Source: CAZHMN01 sp964533705 (GTDB lineage Bacteria > Electryoneota > B3-LCP). From it: 9,422 nucleotides of DNA. The stretch is from contig CAZHMN010000096.1 in the NCBI GenBank assembly GCA_964533705.1, positions 1 to 9,422 of the forward strand, read 5' to 3'. Below the pieces are notes generated by a model, which saw only the letters and a list, made by a program, of their open reading frames with translations, was not told the origin of the DNA and made no database searches. Below, piece after piece: positions 6,087-9,422 of this stretch; the first letter of the stretch is position 1; each line of letters starts with the position of its first letter. A program made the translations under genes and the position numbers.

Positions 6087-7061
6087 ATGGAAGCCGTTCT
6101 GAAACCGATTAAACCGTCGGGTGGGCTCGATCGTAAGTTGACTGAAGCCGAAATCAGAGAGCGCATTCTCCGCATCGAGAGAGTACTCCCCGAACTTCGA
6201 CGTCGGCAAGAACCCTGCGGACTCTGCCCGCGTCGCTGCGGAGTCGCGCGAGTCGCTGGAGACCTGGGCGAATGCGGCCTCGCTCTGGATTTCCGCGTAG
6301 CTGCAGTGGCCAGGCACTGCGGCGAAGAGCCCCCCATTTCCGGCGATGTTGGTGCGATAAACATTTTCTTTTCCGGCTGCAACCTTCATTGTATCCACTG
6401 CCAGAACTGGCCGATCTCGCAAAATCACGTCGGCCTCCAGATATCCCCTGAGGATCTTGCCGAAAAGATCCTCAAAAAGTGGTGTAATGGAGCGCAAAGC
6501 CTGGGCTGGGTGACGCCGACGCCGCAGATTGTCCCAGCCTTGGAAGCCTACCTTCTTTGTCTGCAGGAAGGTTTCAACCTTCCTCTGGTTCACAACAACG
6601 GAGGATACGAGGATCCAGAGGTGATCCGCTTGCTTTCGGGTATCGTTGACGTCTGGTTGCCCGATGCCAAGACCGCTGATTCCGACCGTGGCCGATCTAT
6701 CCAGGGCGTTCCGGACTACCCCTCACGAAGCCTCGAAGCCATCAAGGCGATGGTGGAGCAGCTCGACGAAGGCGCGACCCGCGCTGTTATCGTGCGCCAT
6801 CTCGCCCTACCCGGTGGTCTGGAAGACAGCAAGCTGTTGCTGAAAACCCTGAGAGAACAATTTCGAGATCAAATTCATATTAGCCTGATGGGACAGTATT
6901 TCCCCACATACAAAACCATCGGACACCAGGTGCTGGGAAGAAGAATAACAAGGTATGAATACCATAAAATCGTGAGTTTTGCCCGGAATCTCGGATTTGA
7001 GAAAGGTTGGGTGCAGCATTATGAAACGGATACCGGAATATCGCCATACTGCCTATCGTAG
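6087..7061 (+). CDS. Radical SAM protein, PflX-like (COG1313)
   Basis: A cytoplasmic radical SAM Fe-S protein of 324 residues. Seen: an N-terminal cysteine set CGLCPRRC plus GEC (CxxC-x3-C-x11-C), then GEEPPISGDVG and the radical SAM cluster motif FSGCNLHCIHCQNWPISQ (C-x3-C-x2-C, TGC codons at 6378 and 6399, TGT at 6390), followed by VTPTPQIVP, NNGGYE, VDVWLPDAK, RHLALPGG and LMGQY, all in the order typical of COG1313. These resemble pyruvate formate-lyase activating enzymes but their substrate is unknown, and no glycyl-radical enzyme lies nearby. The N-terminal cysteines probably bind a second metal centre. Start is uncertain: ATG 6087 is chosen, but TTG 6060 in the same frame would add 9 residues, and neither has a ribosome-binding site. 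The 3' end overlaps the next gene by 41 nt, suggesting one transcript. Confidence 0.88.
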   Translation: MEAVLKPIKPSGGLDRKLTEAEIRERILRIERVLPELRRRQEPCGLCPRRCGVARVAGDLGECGLALDFRVAAVARHCGEEPPISGDVGAINIFFSGCNLHCIHCQNWPISQNHVGLQISPEDLAEKILKKWCNGAQSLGWVTPTPQIVPALEAYLLCLQEGFNLPLVHNNGGYEDPEVIRLLSGIVDVWLPDAKTADSDRGRSIQGVPDYPSRSLEAIKAMVEQLDEGATRAVIVRHLALPGGLEDSKLLLKTLREQFRDQIHISLMGQYFPTYKTIGHQVLGRRITRYEYHKIVSFARNLGFEKGWVQHYETDTGISPYCLS

Positions 7062-7545
7062 CCCCGTCGGGACGATTCACCTGCTGGCTGGCGAACGGGG
7101 ATTGGTGGCCCTATCTTTGGCTGAGAAATGGGATGATTTTGAGAAACGATACCGGCGGCGCTATCAGGGCAGTTGGGTGGAGGTTAATCCCGATGCGGAT
7201 AACAACCTGAGGACGGCCGTTCATGCGCTTGATGGTTATTTTCATGGGGGAGTTCCCCTGCCGAATGATTTCCCACTTGATCCGGTCGGAACACCTTTTC
7301 AGCGGAATGTGTGGAACCAATTGCGAAAAGTTCCGCATGGAAAAACGGTTACCTATGCTCAAGTTGCCGAGAAAATAGGTTCGCCCCGTGCCGCGCGAGC
7401 TGTGGGCGGAGCCTGCGGGGCGAATCCCATACCCCTCTTCATTCCCTGTCATCGAGTCATCGGAGCGGACGGCAACCTTTGTGGATTCGGCGGCGGAGGG
7501 GTGAGCGTTAAGCGCAAACTGCTGGCTCTGGAAGGCATAAAGTGA
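7021..7545 (+). CDS. ogt: Methylated-DNA--[protein]-cysteine S-methyltransferase
   Basis: A 174-residue suicide repair protein that moves the methyl group from O6-methylguanine in DNA to its own cysteine. Seen: an N-terminal ribonuclease-H-like domain (YRSPVGTIHLLAG onward); DPVGTPFQRNVWNQL at the start of the DNA-binding domain; VTYAQVAEKIGSPRAARAVGG with the recognition helix and Arg finger; the active site PCHRV with Cys143 (TGT at 7447) preceded by NPIPLFI; and GFGGGGVSVKRKLLALEG at the end. It lacks the Ada N-terminal Zn domain, so it is Ogt/MGMT type. ATG 7021 fits the family N-terminus; it lies inside the previous gene, with only a distant purine-rich GAAAGG (7001-7006), so translation may be coupled. 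A TTG at 6979 would add 14 unlikely residues. The symbol reflects type, not proven orthology. Confidence 0.94.
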   Translation: MKRIPEYRHTAYRSPVGTIHLLAGERGLVALSLAEKWDDFEKRYRRRYQGSWVEVNPDADNNLRTAVHALDGYFHGGVPLPNDFPLDPVGTPFQRNVWNQLRKVPHGKTVTYAQVAEKIGSPRAARAVGGACGANPIPLFIPCHRVIGADGNLCGFGGGGVSVKRKLLALEGIK

Positions 7546-7579
7546 AAAAAAGTGCTTAAATATAAAGCTGAAAATTCGC

Positions 7580-7608
7580 TTGACTTTTTGGACTTTAATG
7601 CATAACTT
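7580..7608 (+). promoter_or_regulatory. Distal promoter candidate for citrate synthase
   Basis: TTGACT (7580-7585), 17-bp spacer, TAACTT (7603-7608). It would give a leader of about 210 nt. A 10-base direct repeat, TTGGACTTTA, overlaps the spacer (7588-7597) and recurs at 7656-7665, which could be a regulator site. Confidence 0.45.
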
Positions 7609-7738
7609 TTCACTTCAGAGTCTTTCTGGATCATTGCATCTGAGACGTTGCCCAGTTGGACTTTAGTTCTTTGTGCGTATGTACTTCCGATTGATTCTGA
7701 ATAAACCGCCCGCAATAGGCTTCTGAAGTTCCATATCA

Positions 7739-7767
7739 TTGACAGATAAATCGCTGAGTTCAACAAT
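7739..7767 (+). promoter_or_regulatory. Proximal promoter candidate for citrate synthase
   Basis: A perfect -35 TTGACA (7739-7744), 17-bp spacer, then AACAAT (7762-7767), which matches the -10 consensus at four of six positions but lacks the first T. The leader would be about 50 nt, including the strong ribosome-binding site AAGGAG at 7814-7819. Confidence 0.4.
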
Positions 7768-7826
7768 CGTCGTGCCTTGAATGTGTCATTAAACATTTGC
7801 TGGGCCGATAAAAAAGGAGTGTGCTT

Positions 7827-9104
7827 ATGGCAACATTGAAACAGAGGATGGCGGAGATCGTTCCTGCTATGCGGGAAGACATCCGCTCGTTTCTCAAACA
7901 ATACGGTGATAAGGTCGTCAGCGAAGTAACCCTGGCGCAAGCGTATGGTGGAATGCGCGGTGTGAAGGCGTTGGTCTGTGATACTTCCGAAGTCCCCCCT
8001 GAGAAAGGTCTTTTGATCCGTGATATTCCTATCGGCGAATTAACAGACCGCCTGCCCGAAGAGATCTTCTATCTGCTCTGTGTCGGGAAGCTTCCCCCGG
8101 CGGAGGATCTGGAAGATTTAAAGGCGGACTTTCGCAAACGCGCCGAAGTCCCGCAATACGTCTGGGACGTTCTGGAAGCGATGCCCAAGGATTCACATCC
8201 TATGTGCATGTTTAACACCGGCATCCTGGTGATGGAGCGTGAGTCAGAATTCCGCAAGGCCTACGATGCAGGGATAAAGAAAACTGAATATTGGGAACCC
8301 ACGCTCGAGGATTCCTTGAATCTGTTGGCGAAGTTACCTGCCCTCGGTGCCGGTGTCTATCGTCTACGCTTCAATAAGGGACCTCGCATCGAGCCCGATC
8401 CCAATTTGGACTGGGCCGGGAATTTCGGCCACATGTTGGGAATCCCCGATCCTAAGGGCGATTTGAAAGATCTGATGCGCCTCTACATGGTGCTGCACAG
8501 TGACCATGAAGGCGGCAACGTTTCGGCTCATACTTGCCACTGTGTCGGTTCGGCCCTTTCTGACGCCTACTACGCTGTGTCCGCCGGTTTGAACGGTTTG
8601 GCCGGTCCGCTGCACGGGCTTGCCAACCAGGAATGCCTGAACTGGATCCTGATGGTCCACGAGAAATTCGGCGGAGTTCCCACCGACGATCAGTTGCGCG
8701 ATTTCGCCTGGGAAACCCTGAATTCCGGTAAAGTCATCCCCGGTTATGGTCACGCTGTTCTGCGCGTCACCGATCCCCGCTTTACCGCTTTCCGCGAATT
8801 TGGTCTGAAGCACTGTCCGGATGATCCCGTCTTTAAGATCATGAGTAATGTCTATAACGTCATTCCGGACGTCTTGAAAGAGCACGGTAAGGCCAAGAAT
8901 CCCTGGCCGAATGTGGATGCGGCCTCCGGATCGCTGCTGTATCACTACGGCATGAAGGAATTCCCCTATTACACGGTGCTCTTCAGCATCTCCCGGGCCA
9001 TGGGAATGTGCTCACAGTTGATCGTCAGTCGCGCCTGGGGCGAAGCCATCGAAAGGCCCAAGACGCTGACCACTGCCAAATTCAAGGCGATGCTAGGAGC
9101 ATAA
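7827..9104 (+). CDS. Citrate synthase, eukaryote-like (mitochondrial) type
   Basis: Catalyses oxaloacetate + acetyl-CoA to citrate + CoA, TCA cycle entry, in the cytoplasm. The 425 residues match the mitochondrial-type subfamily, not the GltA-type of most Gram-negatives: LHSDHEGGNVSAHTCH, GLAGPLHGLANQ, GYGHAVLRVTDPR, PNVDAASG. Catalytic triad: His263, His309, Asp364 (CAC 8613, CAC 8751, GAT 8916), equal to pig H274, H320, D375 with a constant offset of 11, so the core spacing is unchanged. No mitochondrial presequence is expected or seen. ATG 7827 is the start because AAGGAG (7814-7819) lies 7 nt before it; a GTG at 7821 is too close to that site. Bacterial relatives of this type are known from Geobacteraceae. 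The gene is monocistronic, between a 281-bp upstream region and a strong terminator. The function call is certain; direction (oxidative or reverse) cannot be told. Confidence 0.97.
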   Translation: MATLKQRMAEIVPAMREDIRSFLKQYGDKVVSEVTLAQAYGGMRGVKALVCDTSEVPPEKGLLIRDIPIGELTDRLPEEIFYLLCVGKLPPAEDLEDLKADFRKRAEVPQYVWDVLEAMPKDSHPMCMFNTGILVMERESEFRKAYDAGIKKTEYWEPTLEDSLNLLAKLPALGAGVYRLRFNKGPRIEPDPNLDWAGNFGHMLGIPDPKGDLKDLMRLYMVLHSDHEGGNVSAHTCHCVGSALSDAYYAVSAGLNGLAGPLHGLANQECLNWILMVHEKFGGVPTDDQLRDFAWETLNSGKVIPGYGHAVLRVTDPRFTAFREFGLKHCPDDPVFKIMSNVYNVIPDVLKEHGKAKNPWPNVDAASGSLLYHYGMKEFPYYTVLFSISRAMGMCSQLIVSRAWGEAIERPKTLTTAKFKAMLGA

Positions 9105-9116
9105 TCAATCACCCTG

Positions 9117-9160
9117 AAAAACAGCCGGGACGGAGCAGAATCCGTCCCGGTTTTGTTTTT
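9117..9160 (+). terminator. Bidirectional terminator between convergent genes
   Basis: A perfect 10-bp stem CCGGGACGGA (9125-9134) / TCCGTCCCGG (9141-9150), 6-nt loop, followed by TTTTGTTTTT on the plus strand. AAAAA at 9117-9121 gives a T-run on the minus strand after the same stem, so it can also end the minus-strand gene that stops at 9192. Confidence 0.9.
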
Positions 9161-9191
9161 CTCTAACTGCAACCTCGACTGTTTTCATCTG

Positions 9192-9422
9192 CTATATCTG
9201 CACGAAATACGACACTTTCATTTTGATCTTGCGATCCCGCACTGAATCCCAGCCCAGAAGCTTACTGCGGGAATCGTCGTAGACCAGGTAAAAATAGCTT
9301 TCCGGCGCAAATTGGTAACCGATTAGAGCATTGGTATAATATTCATTATCTTCATGAACGTATTGCAGGTTCAAGCGTGTGAACAGCCTTAAGGTTAAAG
9401 TCCATTCCATCTTAAAGCGGCC
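9192..9422 (-). CDS. C-terminus of a DUF5916-like outer-membrane protein (partial)
   Basis: An open frame runs in from the right edge to a TAG at 9192-9194; 76 residues are seen and the true start is beyond 9422. The end alternates polar and aromatic residues (LRLFTRLNLQY, NALIGYQFAPESYFYLVYDD, KMKVSYFVQI) in the way of outer-membrane beta-strands. The block 'YQFAPESYFYLVYDD ... DRKIKMKVSYF' with a final short strand resembles the end of DUF5916 proteins (CBM9-like N-domain plus beta-barrel), whose function is poorly known and which are common in Bacteroidota and related phyla. This assignment rests on the C-terminal pattern only. It faces citrate synthase convergently and shares its terminator. 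Confidence 0.65.
   Translation of the reverse strand, partial: GRFKMEWTLTLRLFTRLNLQYVHEDNEYYTNALIGYQFAPESYFYLVYDDSRSKLLGWDSVRDRKIKMKVSYFVQI

Noticed and set aside
7598..7666. 22-codon possible leader peptide before citrate synthase
   Set aside because: No ribosome-binding site, and its ATG lies upstream of the start point expected from the distal promoter candidate.
7449..7940. Minus-strand open frame of 163 codons across the whole ogt-citrate synthase gap
   Set aside because: It overlaps the ends of two certain genes on the other strand, has no ribosome-binding site, and its product has no recognisable motif or fold pattern. Most likely a chance frame.
8364..8945. Minus-strand frame of 193 codons inside citrate synthase
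   Set aside because: Antisense shadow of a fully conserved enzyme; no start signal and no domain features.

Overview
The window carries seven protein-coding genes that I can name at family level, one small gene of 50 codons, and one gene cut by the right edge. Coding density is high except for a repeat-filled gap after clpB. The organism looks like a Gram-negative bacterium of moderate GC content: there is a lipoprotein with a lipobox, a DUF5916-like outer-membrane-type C-terminus, sigma-70-like promoters and Shine-Dalgarno sites. A DUF5916-like protein next to a eukaryote-type citrate synthase would fit the FCB group or related candidate phyla (Zixibacteria, KSB1, Marinimicrobia-like lineages). 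That placement is inference and weak.

Layout. 1-2607: clpB, the disaggregase, lacking only its extreme N-terminus because of the window edge. 2608-2994: a 387-bp gap with three full and one half copy of a GTAG-type REP palindrome, a separate 11-bp perfect inverted repeat, another hairpin, and a possible minus-strand coding remnant. 2995-5411: a tight three-gene transport operon made of a YhhQ-type queuosine-precursor transporter, a very LeuT-like sodium:amino-acid symporter, and an overlapping single-TM peptide resembling the MetS small subunits. 5486-5911: a small TPR-like lipoprotein with its own promoter and a clean intrinsic terminator. 6087-7545: a PflX-like radical SAM protein overlapping by 41 nt a methylated-DNA-protein cysteine methyltransferase. 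7827-9104: a eukaryote-type citrate synthase with the full catalytic triad and a long upstream region. It ends at a terminator that can work in both directions and faces the convergent partial gene at 9192-9422.

How the genes fit together: mostly housekeeping (protein quality control, tRNA-modification precursor salvage, amino-acid uptake, DNA alkylation repair, TCA cycle entry). I see no phage, CRISPR, toxin-antitoxin or defence locus, and no convincing new multi-gene system. The points most worth a second look are the REP cluster with a compensatory base-pair change, the LeuT-like transporter with an overlapping micro-subunit gene, and the near-identical acidic 3' ends of clpB and the lipoprotein gene.
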